From: MAG-120531 sp029242825
Lineage (GTDB): Bacteria > Bacteroidota > Bacteroidia > Flavobacteriales > Flavobacteriaceae
Length of the DNA stretch: 64,000 nucleotides
Assembly (NCBI GenBank): GCA_029242825.1
Contig: JAQWTF010000004.1
Span: 1-64,000, forward strand
Reading direction: 5' to 3'
The position numbers and the translations under genes are program-made. Position 1 is the stretch's first letter. Every line of letters begins with the position of its first letter. The notes under the pieces are model-generated. The model was not told the DNA's origin. It saw only the letters and a program-made list of their open reading frames with translations, and made no database searches. This document shows positions 26,023-34,421 of this stretch, piece after piece.

Positions 26023-27074
26023 GACAATGTATAAAGGGTTTCTATGAGTTTTTTATTTTCATCTGGGGTACCTACTGTAAACCTTAGGGTGTTTTCACAA
26101 TGAAGCTGTTTAGACCTGTTTCTAACCACAATACCCTGGTCTAATAATTGGCGGTATCTCAGATCTGCATGATCTACTCTGGCCAGCACAAAATTGGCTT
26201 CTGAAGGAAATACTTCTTTTACAAAGGGAAGTTCCTTTAGAGCATTTTCGAGGACTTTTCTTTGTGCTACAATCAGATTTACTTCGCTCTGGATTCGTTC
26301 TCCTTGCTCCAATCGCTCTAGTGCCTTTGATTGAGTGAGTTCATTGACATTGTAGGGCGGTTTAATTTTGTGCAGTAAATTTATAATTTCTGGAGAAGCC
26401 ATGAGCATACCCAATCGAATACCAGCTAAACCATAGGCTTTAGAAAGTGTTTGAATCACCACCAGATTAGGAAAATCTGACAGTCTGTTCGCCCAACTTG
26501 GTGTATCTGTGAAATCTATATAAGCCTCATCTACCACTACCAAACCCTTAAAAGTATTCAGAATTTCTTCTATATGAATGCGATCCATAAGGTTTCCACT
26601 AGGATTGTTGGGACTACAGATAAACAGTATTTTAGTTGCTGTGAAAGCATGACTTCTATACTGTTCCATGTCTATTTCAAAGGCAGTTGTGAGCGGTATT
26701 TCGTGCACTTGAACACTATTGATTCCTGCTAAAACGCCATACATACCATAGGTGGGTGGAAAAGTAATTACAGCGTCCTGATTGGGCTCACAGAAGGCGC
26801 GGAATAATAAATCCAGTACTTCATCACTACCGTTCCCAAACAGCAATTGGTTTTCAGGTAGATTTTTTAAAGAAGCCACACTGCTGCGGAGCGACCTTTG
26901 TAAAGGGTCCGGATACCTATTGACCCCTGTCTCATTGGGATTTTCGTTGGCATCTAAAAACACCATCTGAGTCCCATTAGACACATATTCGTCTCTAGCA
27001 GAGGTATATGGAGCCAATGATTTCACGTTCTCTCTACAGAGGCTCAGGGGATTAAATTCGCTTTTATTCTCCAT
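26019..27074 (-). CDS. hisC: Histidinol-phosphate aminotransferase
   Basis: Fold-type I PLP enzyme. The cofactor Lys is in TLSKAYGLAGIRLG, the Asp and Tyr that hold the pyridine ring in VVDEAYIDF, and PP at FPPTYGMY. It transaminates imidazole acetol phosphate with glutamate. At 351 aa it has normal length. The chosen start overlaps the hisD end by 11 nt, consistent with a coupled operon. Confidence 0.96.
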   Translation of the reverse strand: MENKSEFNPLSLCRENVKSLAPYTSARDEYVSNGTQMVFLDANENPNETGVNRYPDPLQRSLRSSVASLKNLPENQLLFGNGSDEVLDLLFRAFCEPNQDAVITFPPTYGMYGVLAGINSVQVHEIPLTTAFEIDMEQYRSHAFTATKILFICSPNNPSGNLMDRIHIEEILNTFKGLVVVDEAYIDFTDTPSWANRLSDFPNLVVIQTLSKAYGLAGIRLGMLMASPEIINLLHKIKPPYNVNELTQSKALERLEQGERIQSEVNLIVAQRKVLENALKELPFVKEVFPSEANFVLARVDHADLRYRQLLDQGIVVRNRSKQLHCENTLRFTVGTPDENKKLIETLYTLS

Positions 27075-28356
27075 CTCTCAAATCGTTTAAGCGAATGCTT
27101 ACCGCATTTTTATGAGCGTCTAAGCCTTCTGCAGCAGCCATTAATTCAATACTCTTTCCTAAGGATTGTAAGCCTTTTGCAGTCAATTTCTGAAAACTAA
27201 TACTATTTAAAAAAGCATCTAAATTAACCCCACTATATTGTCTGGCATATCCGTTGGTCGGTAGGGTATGATTGGTTCCAGAAGCATAATCACCTGCACT
27301 TTCTGGACTGTAATTTCCTATAAAAACTGAGCCTGCAGCGCTTAAGTGATCTAGGTAATAGGCTTCTTCTGAGACACACAATATGTAGTGTTCAGGGGCA
27401 TATTGGTTAATTAAGGACACCGCAGCTTCTTTAGTTTCCAGAAAAATCATTTTACTGTTCTCCAAAGCTTTACTAGCAATCTCTTTTCTAGATAATACCG
27501 CACATTGAGCCATTAATTCTTGGCTTACTTCTTCAATGAGTGGCTCATAGGTAGTTACAAAAATAACCTGACTGTCTGGACCGTGCTCTGCTTGAGAAAG
27601 TAAATCGGATGCAATGTAGGAAGCCTTGGCTGTTTGGTCTGCCATCACAAGTAACTCACTAGGACCTGCGGGCATATCTATGGCTACGTCATATCTAGTA
27701 GCCCATTGTTTGGCCACGGTAACATATTGATTACCTGGTCCAAAAATTTTATAGACTTTGGGTACCTGAACAGTACCAAAAGTCATGGCGGCTATGGCTT
27801 GAATACCGCCAATTTTAAATATTTTGGTGACCCCACACAAAGCAGCTGTATATAAAATAGCTGGGTGTACGGCACCTGATTTGTCTGGAGGGGTACACAA
27901 CACAATCTCTTTACAACCGGCAATTTGTGCTGGAATGGCCAACATTAAAATAGTAGAAAATAGCGGTGCAGAGCCCCCTGGAATATAGATACCTACTTTT
28001 TCAATAGGCCTTTTTTCCTGCCAGCAGTGCACTCCTGCGATATTTTCAACAGATACCTTAGGAGTTATTTGTGCCCGGTGAAAAGCTGTTATTTGATCTT
28101 TTGCTTGAATAATGGCTTGTTGCAACTCAGGGGATACTAGTTGCTTTGCATCTTCAATTTCTTTTGTAGAGACCTTATAATCGCTTAAAGACACACCGTC
28201 AAATTTCTCTGTAAATTGGGCAATAGCCTTGTCTCCATTGGCTTTAACACTCTTGAAAACATCAGAAACAATCGGTTCAATATCTTGATAGGAAGCGGTA
28301 GGTCTTTTTAGAATGTCTTCCCATTCTATCTTTATAGGATTTTTATATACATTCAT
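27064..28356 (-). CDS. hisD: Histidinol dehydrogenase
   Basis: Zinc-dependent NAD oxidoreductase making histidine from histidinol in two steps. Landmarks: YIPGGSAPLFSTILMLA, IFGPGNQYVTVAKQ, the zinc/catalytic region SQAEHGPDSQ, and APEHYILC followed by GNYSPESAGDYASGTNHTLPT. 430 aa is typical. It is one base away from hisG. Confidence 0.97.
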   Translation of the reverse strand: MNVYKNPIKIEWEDILKRPTASYQDIEPIVSDVFKSVKANGDKAIAQFTEKFDGVSLSDYKVSTKEIEDAKQLVSPELQQAIIQAKDQITAFHRAQITPKVSVENIAGVHCWQEKRPIEKVGIYIPGGSAPLFSTILMLAIPAQIAGCKEIVLCTPPDKSGAVHPAILYTAALCGVTKIFKIGGIQAIAAMTFGTVQVPKVYKIFGPGNQYVTVAKQWATRYDVAIDMPAGPSELLVMADQTAKASYIASDLLSQAEHGPDSQVIFVTTYEPLIEEVSQELMAQCAVLSRKEIASKALENSKMIFLETKEAAVSLINQYAPEHYILCVSEEAYYLDHLSAAGSVFIGNYSPESAGDYASGTNHTLPTNGYARQYSGVNLDAFLNSISFQKLTAKGLQSLGKSIELMAAAEGLDAHKNAVSIRLNDLRDGE

Positions 28357-28357
28357 A

Positions 28358-29218
28358 TTACAAAACCATTTTCTCTATTGGGCACACTAAAATACTTTCT
28401 GCACCTGCTAATTTTAACAAATCTATTACTTCCCAAAAAGAATCTTTCTGAATGACCGTATGCACAGAGCTCCATCCCACTTCTGCTAAGGGTAGCACTG
28501 TGGGGCTTTTCATTCCAGGAAGTATGTTCAACACAGCATCTAATTTTTCATTAGGCACATTGAGTAATACGTATTTAGATTCTCTAGCCCTCAAGACTGA
28601 TTTAATTCTAAAGACAAGCTTTTCTAAAATAGGCCTAACTTCTGAAGATAGTTCAGGTGAAACCGCTAAAACAGCCTCACTTTTTAAAATAACATCTACC
28701 TCTTTGAGGTTGTTTTTAAACAGGGTACTACCGCTAGAGACAATATCACAGATGGCGTCTGCCAAGCCAATATTAGGAGCTATCTCCACAGATCCATTGA
28801 TTAAATGTATGTCTGCATGAATACCATTTTTTTTCAAATAAGATTGAACAGTATTAGGGTATGAAGTGGCAATCTTTATTCCATCAAAATCTTTCACCCC
28901 ATTATAGAGGGTCTCTTTAGGAATGGCCATAGATACTTTACATTTAGAAAATCCTAATTTCTCTGCAATAGCAATGCCCTCTCCCTTTTCAATAAGAACA
29001 TTCTCCCCAATAATGGCAATGTCTACCACACCGTCTTTAAGGTATTGTGGAATGTCTCCATTTCTTAGGTAAAAGACCTCTAAGTCAAAATTTCTGGCCA
29101 TGGCTTTTAATTGGTCTTTTCCATTGTCTATAGAAATTCCACATGCCTTCAATAAATCAATAGAGTCGTCGTGTAAACGTCCACTCTTTTGAATCGCAAT
29201 TTTAAGTCTGTTCTTCAT
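28358..29218 (-). CDS. hisG: ATP phosphoribosyltransferase, long form
   Basis: The first committed step of histidine synthesis, condensing ATP and PRPP. The 286-residue length and the C-terminal ACT-like regulatory domain (about 210-286, containing SPTVLPLAEVGWSSVHTVI) mark the long, self-contained HisG that needs no HisZ and is feedback-inhibited by histidine. Catalytic motifs include IAIQKSGRL and the PRPP loop DAICDIVSSGSTLFKN. ATG 29218 is preferred; an in-frame ATG at 29260 would start inside the terminator hairpin. Confidence 0.96.
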   Translation of the reverse strand: MKNRLKIAIQKSGRLHDDSIDLLKACGISIDNGKDQLKAMARNFDLEVFYLRNGDIPQYLKDGVVDIAIIGENVLIEKGEGIAIAEKLGFSKCKVSMAIPKETLYNGVKDFDGIKIATSYPNTVQSYLKKNGIHADIHLINGSVEIAPNIGLADAICDIVSSGSTLFKNNLKEVDVILKSEAVLAVSPELSSEVRPILEKLVFRIKSVLRARESKYVLLNVPNEKLDAVLNILPGMKSPTVLPLAEVGWSSVHTVIQKDSFWEVIDLLKLAGAESILVCPIEKMVL

Positions 29219-29230
29219 AATTATTTTAAT

Positions 29231-29268
29231 AAAAAAATAAAAACCCGTTTGATTGCTCAAACGGGTTT
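29231..29268 (-). terminator. his operon attenuator terminator
   Basis: On the minus strand a perfect 12-bp stem (AAACCCGTTTGA with TCAAACGGGTTT) closes a GCAA tetraloop and is followed by TTATTTTTTT. It lies between the leader peptide stop and hisG, 13 nt before the hisG start. An intrinsic terminator here would block the whole operon, which only makes sense as a regulated attenuator. Confidence 0.92.
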
Positions 29269-29311
29269 CAATATGGTTGTTAACAACAATACATCATTAC
29301 CTCGCCTGAGC
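29255..29311 (-). promoter_or_regulatory. Predicted antiterminator pairing in the his leader
   Basis: The RNA segment GCUCAGGCG (29311-29303, leader codons 14-16) can pair with CGUUUGAGC (29263-29255). That second segment is the 3' half of the terminator 5' arm plus two loop bases. All nine positions pair, two as G-U wobbles. The pairing excludes the terminator. A ribosome stalled at the His codons would leave codons 14-16 free; a ribosome reaching the stop would cover them. Confidence 0.7.
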
Positions 29312-29350
29312 GCAGTATATAATATGATGATGTGTATGAGTTTGTGTCAT
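29297..29350 (-). CDS. hisL: Histidine operon leader peptide
   Basis: A 17-residue peptide, MTQTHTHHHIIYCAQAR, with four His among residues 5-9. It lies between a TACTTTTG promoter box (10 nt upstream) and a strong terminator in front of hisG. This is the arrangement of ribosome-mediated transcription attenuation known from enterobacterial his operons. Scarce charged tRNA-His would stall the ribosome at codons 5-9 and permit antitermination. I named it hisL by functional analogy, not by sequence homology to the enterobacterial peptide. Confidence 0.9.
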   Translation of the reverse strand: MTQTHTHHHIIYCAQAR

Positions 29351-29360
29351 AATTAAAGTA

Positions 29361-29368
29361 CAAAAGTA
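29361..29368 (-). promoter_or_regulatory. -7 promoter element of the his operon
   Basis: The minus strand reads TACTTTTG, a perfect TAnnTTTG. It predicts transcription from about 29355, only a few nucleotides before the leader peptide ATG at 29350. Confidence 0.6.
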
Positions 29369-29475
29369 ATCAATTCCTTTAAATTGGCATGAGATAATTA
29401 AATAGTTTTTAAAATATCACAAACCCCTAAATCCTTGTGAAAAATATTTCAAAAGGGGTGCCTTTGAAAATAGAT

Positions 29476-30291
29476 TTAGTTATTTCCTAAAATAATAGGC
29501 ATTCCTGAATCTCCACCACCAATGACAATCACTTTTGAATTTGGCGATTCAGATAATTTAATAGTAGCTTCAATCCCTTTATCCTGTAAAATTTTATCTG
29601 TGAGAGAAGCACTCAGAATTCTGTTAGCGTCTGCTTTACCCTGTGCCTCAATAATCTGACGCTCGGCCTCTTTTGCTGCTGTGATCAATTTAAACTCATA
29701 CTCCAAAGACTCCTGTTCTTGCTTTAGTTTACTCTCAATAGCGGTTTTAATAGTCGCTGGCAAGGTAACATCTCTAACAAGAACCTCATTTAATTGAATG
29801 TACTGCCCATCTACAATTTTCTTGGTCTCTTCAAAAATCTCTGCTTGAATCGCATCCCTTTTACTAGAGTATAATTGTTCTGGAGTATACCTACCCACTA
29901 CAGAACGAGCAGCAGATCTAATGGTAGGCAACAATACTCTTTGTACATAAGCTTCTCCCTTCTCTTGGTGTAATTTTCCTAAAAATTCATATTTAGGCTC
30001 AAACCAAGCTGAGGCATCTAACTTTATTTCCAATCCATTAGAAGAAAGCACTTGCATTTTTTCAAATACTTCTTGCTGACGCACTTCATAAATGAACACT
30101 TTGTTCCATGGGGCAATCACATGAAAACCCTCTCCTAAAGGCGGTTCATCTGTTACTACACCATTTCCAAAGGTCTTATAAAGTACTCCTGCCCTACCTG
30201 AACCTATTGTCAAAGTAGATTTAGAAACAAAAACGATTAATACAATAAATAAAATAACAAGTGGCATGGCCACTTTAGGCAACTTGTCCAT
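29476..30291 (-). CDS. Prohibitin/SPFH-domain membrane protein
   Basis: A 271-residue protein with one N-terminal membrane helix (about 7-24) and a following SPFH/band-7 domain beginning GRAGVLYKTFGNGVV. The C-terminal half (about 175-235) is a charged coiled-coil rich in Glu, Lys and Ala, containing AAKEAERQIIEAQGKADAN. Prohibitins assemble into large rings that scaffold membrane proteases or lipid microdomains. The gene stands between fabG and the his leader with its own short upstream gap. Confidence 0.93.
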   Translation of the reverse strand: MDKLPKVAMPLVILFIVLIVFVSKSTLTIGSGRAGVLYKTFGNGVVTDEPPLGEGFHVIAPWNKVFIYEVRQQEVFEKMQVLSSNGLEIKLDASAWFEPKYEFLGKLHQEKGEAYVQRVLLPTIRSAARSVVGRYTPEQLYSSKRDAIQAEIFEETKKIVDGQYIQLNEVLVRDVTLPATIKTAIESKLKQEQESLEYEFKLITAAKEAERQIIEAQGKADANRILSASLTDKILQDKGIEATIKLSESPNSKVIVIGGGDSGMPIILGNN

Positions 30292-30331
30292 AATTGATAA
30301 TTTTTAATAAAGGTACAATAAAAATGTACGT

Positions 30332-31078
30332 TTAGGTTAGCATTCCACCATCTACATTTAAAACCTGACCAGTGACATAAGCAGATAAATCAGAAGCCAA
30401 AAACACACATGCGTTGGCTACATCTTCAGGACTTCCTCCTCTTTTTAACGGAATGCCATCTCTCCATGATTGCACCGTCTTCTCATCCAGTTTATCTGTC
30501 ATTTCTGTTTCAATAAATCCCGGAGCAATGGCGTTACAGCGAATGTTTCTAGAACCCAATTCAAGGGCTATAGATTTTGTAAATCCAATCATTCCTGCTT
30601 TAGACGCTGCATAATTAGATTGACCAGCATTTCCTTTAACCCCCACTACACTACTCATATTAATAATACTACCAGAGCGTTGTTTTAGAAAAGTACGCTG
30701 GGCAGCTTTGGTCATATTAAATACAGATTTTAGGTTAATTTCCATCACTGCGTCAAAGTCTTCCTCCGACATGCGCATGAGAAGATTATCTTTAGTCACT
30801 CCTGCATTGTTAATTAAAATATCTATAGTGCCAAAATCTGCTACTACAGCAGTGATCAAAGCTTCTGCTTGTTCAAATTTTGAGGCATCGCTTTTGTAAG
30901 CTTTTGCTTTAACCCCCAATTGGGTTAATTCTTCTTCTAAAGCTAGCGCTGGTGCCTCACTTGAGGCATATGTAAAAGCTACGTTGGCTCCGTGTGCTGC
31001 AAAAATTTTAGCAATTCCCATGCCAATACCTCTACTAGCACCAGTAATGATGGCTGTTTTGTTTTCTAATAATTTCAT
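30332..31078 (-). CDS. fabG: 3-oxoacyl-[acyl-carrier-protein] reductase
   Basis: Short-chain dehydrogenase of fatty acid elongation. NADPH site TGASRGIGMGIA, NNAGVTKDN, and the Ser-Tyr-Lys triad in NMSSVVGVKGNAGQSNYAASKAG are all present, with the FabG ending VTGQVLNVDGGM. 248 aa is typical. It is followed on the same strand by prohibitin and preceded by sucD, whose terminator separates the two units. Confidence 0.95.
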   Translation of the reverse strand: MKLLENKTAIITGASRGIGMGIAKIFAAHGANVAFTYASSEAPALALEEELTQLGVKAKAYKSDASKFEQAEALITAVVADFGTIDILINNAGVTKDNLLMRMSEEDFDAVMEINLKSVFNMTKAAQRTFLKQRSGSIINMSSVVGVKGNAGQSNYAASKAGMIGFTKSIALELGSRNIRCNAIAPGFIETEMTDKLDEKTVQSWRDGIPLKRGGSPEDVANACVFLASDLSAYVTGQVLNVDGGMLT

Positions 31079-31137
31079 GATAATGTATTAAATATATTGT
31101 GGTAAATATAATAGAAGTACCGAGCTTAGACCAAAAA

Positions 31138-31160
31138 AAATCCCGCAAAAAGCGGGATTT
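31138..31160 (-). terminator. Intrinsic terminator after sucD
   Basis: A 9-bp perfect stem AAATCCCGC/GCGGGATTT with an A5 loop (plus strand). On the minus strand it is followed by T8, so it ends the sucD transcript 20 bp after the stop codon and isolates fabG. Confidence 0.9.
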
Positions 31161-31180
31161 AATATCACTTAGAATAAATA

Positions 31181-32053
31181 TTATCCAAGAACTTCTTTTA
31201 CTTTCTTTCCAATTTCTGCGGGAGAATCTACTACGTGAATTCCAGAAGCTCTCATAATAGCTTTTTTAGCTTGTGCGGTGTCATCTGAACCACCAACTAT
31301 AGCACCTGCATGTCCCATAGTTCTTCCAGCAGGAGCTGTTTCACCAGCAATAAAGCCAATGATTGGTTTTTTACTACCACTTTCCTTATACCATTTAGCT
31401 GCGTCTGCTTCTAATTGACCTCCTATTTCTCCAATCATTACAACTGCTTCAGTCTCTGGATCATTGATGAGTAATTCCACCGCTTCCTTTGTGGTAGTTC
31501 CAATGATTGGGTCTCCACCAATTCCAATTGCAGTAGTAATACCTAATCCTTGTCTTACGACCTGATCAGCTGCCTCGTACGTTAAGGTTCCAGACTTAGA
31601 AACAATACCCACGGTACCTTTCTTAAAAACAAAACCAGGCATAATACCTACTTTAGCTTCTCCAGGTGTGATCACCCCAGGGCAGTTTGGTCCAATTAAT
31701 CTGGTAGGCATATTTTTAATATAATCATTTACTTTTACCATATCTGCTACAGGAATCCCCTCAGTGATGGTAATGATTACTTTAATTCCTGCATCTGCCG
31801 CTTCCATAATGGCATCGGCCGCGAAGGCCGGAGGAACAAATAAAATAGAAGTGTCTGCGCCAACTTGAGAAACTGCATCTGAAACTGTATTGAAAACAGG
31901 TTTCCCTAAGTGGGTTTGTCCTCCTTTACCTGGAGTAACTCCTCCTACCAATTGCGTTCCGTATTCGATCATTTGCTCCGCATGAAAAGTACCTTCTCCT
32001 CCTGTGAAACCTTGAACGATAATCTTTGAATCTTTATTGACTAAAACACTCAT
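31181..32053 (-). CDS. sucD: Succinyl-CoA synthetase, alpha subunit
   Basis: TCA-cycle enzyme subunit (290 aa). CoA-binding N-terminal domain with VQGFTGGEGTFHAEQM and GGVTPGKGG; ligase domain with GPNCPGVITPGE, IGIGGDPIIGTT and the phosphorylated His in GRTMGHAGAIVGG. The beta subunit gene sucC is not in the window. It has its own promoter box and terminator. Confidence 0.97.
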   Translation of the reverse strand: MSVLVNKDSKIIVQGFTGGEGTFHAEQMIEYGTQLVGGVTPGKGGQTHLGKPVFNTVSDAVSQVGADTSILFVPPAFAADAIMEAADAGIKVIITITEGIPVADMVKVNDYIKNMPTRLIGPNCPGVITPGEAKVGIMPGFVFKKGTVGIVSKSGTLTYEAADQVVRQGLGITTAIGIGGDPIIGTTTKEAVELLINDPETEAVVMIGEIGGQLEADAAKWYKESGSKKPIIGFIAGETAPAGRTMGHAGAIVGGSDDTAQAKKAIMRASGIHVVDSPAEIGKKVKEVLG

Positions 32054-32076
32054 ATCTATATTTTAAAATTTTTAAG

Positions 32077-32084
32077 CAAAAATA
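32077..32084 (-). promoter_or_regulatory. -7 promoter element of sucD
   Basis: The minus strand reads TATTTTTG (TAnnTTTG), giving a leader of about 18 nt before the ATG at 32053. It lies between sucD and the lpx cluster, so sucD can be expressed independently. Confidence 0.5.
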
Positions 32085-32110
32085 GCCTTTTGTAAGGGAA
32101 AATTAAAAAT

Positions 32111-33052
32111 TTAAAGGTCTTTATTCTGTTTGTTTTGCAACATTTTGGGCAATTGTTTTAGCTGGGCCAATTGTTTTAGTTGCTCCCTTGACTCTTGAAC
32201 TGGTGTGCCGAAATAAGACTTGCCACCTGGAATTGATTTAGTGACCCCAGTTTGTCCCATTACTACTGCTTTTTCCCCTATAGTGATGCCACTCGTGGTA
32301 CCCACTTGACCCCATAAGGTCACACGGTCTTCTATAATAACACAACCCGCGACGCCTGTTTGAGATGCTATAAGGCAGTGTTTGCCAATCACTGTATCAT
32401 GCCCTATATGCACTTGATTGTCTAATTTTGTACCTGCTCCAATGGTGGTTGTACCACTCACTCCTTTATCTATGGTACAAAGGGCCCCAATCTCTACATG
32501 ATTTTCAATGCTGACCGTTCCGGTCGATACCAGTTTGTCATGACCCTCTGCCCTATTTTTATAGTAAAATGCGTCTGCACCAATGACCGTACCTGCATGA
32601 ATAGTTACATGATCACCAATAATACAATGGTCATAAATCACCACATTTGGATGAATAACACAATGCTCTCCAATCGTGACATGATTGCCTATGAAGGCTT
32701 GAGGTTGTATTAGGCTGTGTTCCCCTATTTGAGCAGTGGCAGCTATATTGGCTTGGGATGGGATAAAGGGTTTGAAATGTTTGCTCAGTACATTGAAATC
32801 ACGAAAAGGATCATCTGAAATTAATAGCGCTTTACCTTGTGGGCAGGGCACTTCCTTATTGATCAATACAATGGTAGCAGCTGAGTGTAGTGCCTTTTCA
32901 TAATATTTGGGATGGTCTACAAATACAATATCTCCTGGGGTCACCACATGAATCTCATTCATCCCTGTAACTGGGAACATGGGGTCTCCAATATAAGAGA
33001 CCCCGATAATTGCAGCAATGTCTTGGAGTGTTTGAGATGTTGAAAACTTCAT
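32111..33052 (-). CDS. LpxD-like acyltransferase paralogue (left-handed beta-helix)
   Basis: A 313-residue hexapeptide-repeat protein. An LpxD-like N-terminal domain (about 1-98) precedes the repeats (about 105-255), and the helical tail is rich in Leu-Lys-Gln. The segment LDNQVHIGHDTVIGKH aligns with the catalytic-His region of LpxD (LDNQIQIAHNVEVGAH in the copy at 35822-36835). Two LpxD-like proteins in one cluster suggest separate acyl or sugar specificities, or a lost role in this one. It follows efp by 4 bp. Confidence 0.85.
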   Translation of the reverse strand: MKFSTSQTLQDIAAIIGVSYIGDPMFPVTGMNEIHVVTPGDIVFVDHPKYYEKALHSAATIVLINKEVPCPQGKALLISDDPFRDFNVLSKHFKPFIPSQANIAATAQIGEHSLIQPQAFIGNHVTIGEHCVIHPNVVIYDHCIIGDHVTIHAGTVIGADAFYYKNRAEGHDKLVSTGTVSIENHVEIGALCTIDKGVSGTTTIGAGTKLDNQVHIGHDTVIGKHCLIASQTGVAGCVIIEDRVTLWGQVGTTSGITIGEKAVVMGQTGVTKSIPGGKSYFGTPVQESREQLKQLAQLKQLPKMLQNKQNKDL

Positions 33053-33056
33053 CTTG

Positions 33057-33623
33057 CTACTCTTTCACTCTTTCCATATAGGCACCTTTTTCGGTGTCTA
33101 TTTTAATCTTGTCTCCTTCGTTAATAAAAAGAGGCACATTTACCTGAGCTCCTGTTTCAACAGTGGCTGGTTTAGTTGCATTTGTAGCGGTATTCCCTTT
33201 TACTCCCGGTTCGGTGTAAGTAACTTCTAACACAATACTCGCCGGCATATCTACAGATAATGGGGCGCTGTCTTCTGTGTTAAATAAAATAGTCACCACA
33301 GTACCCTCTTTTAATAATCCTGGAGCATCTAATGATGATTCTGGAAGGGTAATTTGATTGTAATCTTCTGTATTCATGAAGTGATAGGTATCGCCTTCTG
33401 GATAAAGATATTGGTAAGACCTTGTCTCTACCCTAACTTCATCAATTTTATGACCTGCAGAAAATGTATTGTCTAATACTTTACCATTGCTGACACTTTT
33501 AAGCTTGGTTCTAACAAATGCTGGGCCTTTTCCTGGTTTTACGTGAAGAAATTCAATGATTTTATAAATATCGTTGTTGTATCTAATACACAATCCTTTT
33601 CTAATATCTGATGTAGATGCCAT
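33057..33623 (-). CDS. efp: Elongation factor P
   Basis: A three-domain, 188-residue translation factor that relieves stalling at polyproline. The tip loop HVKPGKGPAFVRTKLK carries the Lys normally modified in many bacteria. The C-terminal OB domain ends in GAQVNVPLFINEGDKIKIDTEKGAYMERVKE, the EF-P signature. It lies inside the lpx cluster, 12 bp after lpxA, as in other flavobacteria. Confidence 0.96.
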   Translation of the reverse strand: MASTSDIRKGLCIRYNNDIYKIIEFLHVKPGKGPAFVRTKLKSVSNGKVLDNTFSAGHKIDEVRVETRSYQYLYPEGDTYHFMNTEDYNQITLPESSLDAPGLLKEGTVVTILFNTEDSAPLSVDMPASIVLEVTYTEPGVKGNTATNATKPATVETGAQVNVPLFINEGDKIKIDTEKGAYMERVKE

Positions 33624-33635
33624 TTTTTTATTGTC

Positions 33636-34421
33636 TTAATTATTACTAAAATATCCTTTCATTATACCCCTTTGAGAATCTCTGATAAACTGGAGAATTT
33701 CATCCCGTTCATTGGTCGCTTCCATTTCTGCTTCTATAATTTGAACGGCCTGGGTATTGTTATAATTTCTTTGATAGAGTATTCTATAGATATTCTGAAT
33801 CTCTCTGATCTTATCTGTGTCAAACCCTCTTCTTCTCAATCCTACAGAGTTTATGCCTACATAAGAAAGTGGCTCTCTAGCCGCTTTGACAAATGGGGGG
33901 ACATCTTTTCTCACCAAAGAGCCTCCAGTAACAAATGCGTGTTGCCCAATAGACACGAATTGATGTACGGCCACTAGACCTGCTAAAACTACATTTTCAC
34001 CAATAGTTACGTGTCCTGCTAAAGTAGAATTGTTAGAAAAAATAGCATTATTACCCACCAAACAGTCATGGGCTATATGACAATATGCCATAATGAGACA
34101 ATTTGAACCAATGACAGTTTTCATTCTATCCGTAGTTCCCTTATTAATAGTCACACATTCTCTTATAGTGGTGTAATCTCCAATTTCTACGGTAGTATCT
34201 TCTCCATTGTATTTTAAATCTTGTGGTGGAGCGGAAATAACTGCTCCAGGAAAAATATTACAGTTTTTCCCAATACGGGCACCTTCCATGATAGTCACGT
34301 TGGATCCTATCCAAGTGCCTTCTCCAATAATGACATTATTGTGAATGGTCGTGAAGGGTTCTACTACAACATTTTTGGCAATTTTCGCACCTGGGTGTAT
34401 GTAAGCTAAAGGCTGGTTCAT
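33636..34421 (-). CDS. lpxA: UDP-N-acetylglucosamine acyltransferase
   Basis: First step of lipid A synthesis. A left-handed beta-helix of hexapeptide repeats begins IHPGAKIAKNVVVEPF. The catalytic His is in MAYCHIAHDCLVGNN. The C-terminal helical domain starts after VGINSVGLRRRGF, the LpxA hallmark. 261 aa is typical. It starts immediately after the lpxC-fabZ stop. Confidence 0.96.
   Translation of the reverse strand: MNQPLAYIHPGAKIAKNVVVEPFTTIHNNVIIGEGTWIGSNVTIMEGARIGKNCNIFPGAVISAPPQDLKYNGEDTTVEIGDYTTIRECVTINKGTTDRMKTVIGSNCLIMAYCHIAHDCLVGNNAIFSNNSTLAGHVTIGENVVLAGLVAVHQFVSIGQHAFVTGGSLVRKDVPPFVKAAREPLSYVGINSVGLRRRGFDTDKIREIQNIYRILYQRNYNNTQAVQIIEAEMEATNERDEILQFIRDSQRGIMKGYFSNN

Noticed and set aside
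29423..29459. Possible hairpin ACCCCT/AGGGGT after the prohibitin gene
   Set aside because: Only a 6-bp stem with a 25-nt loop and no clean T-tract; too weak to call a terminator.
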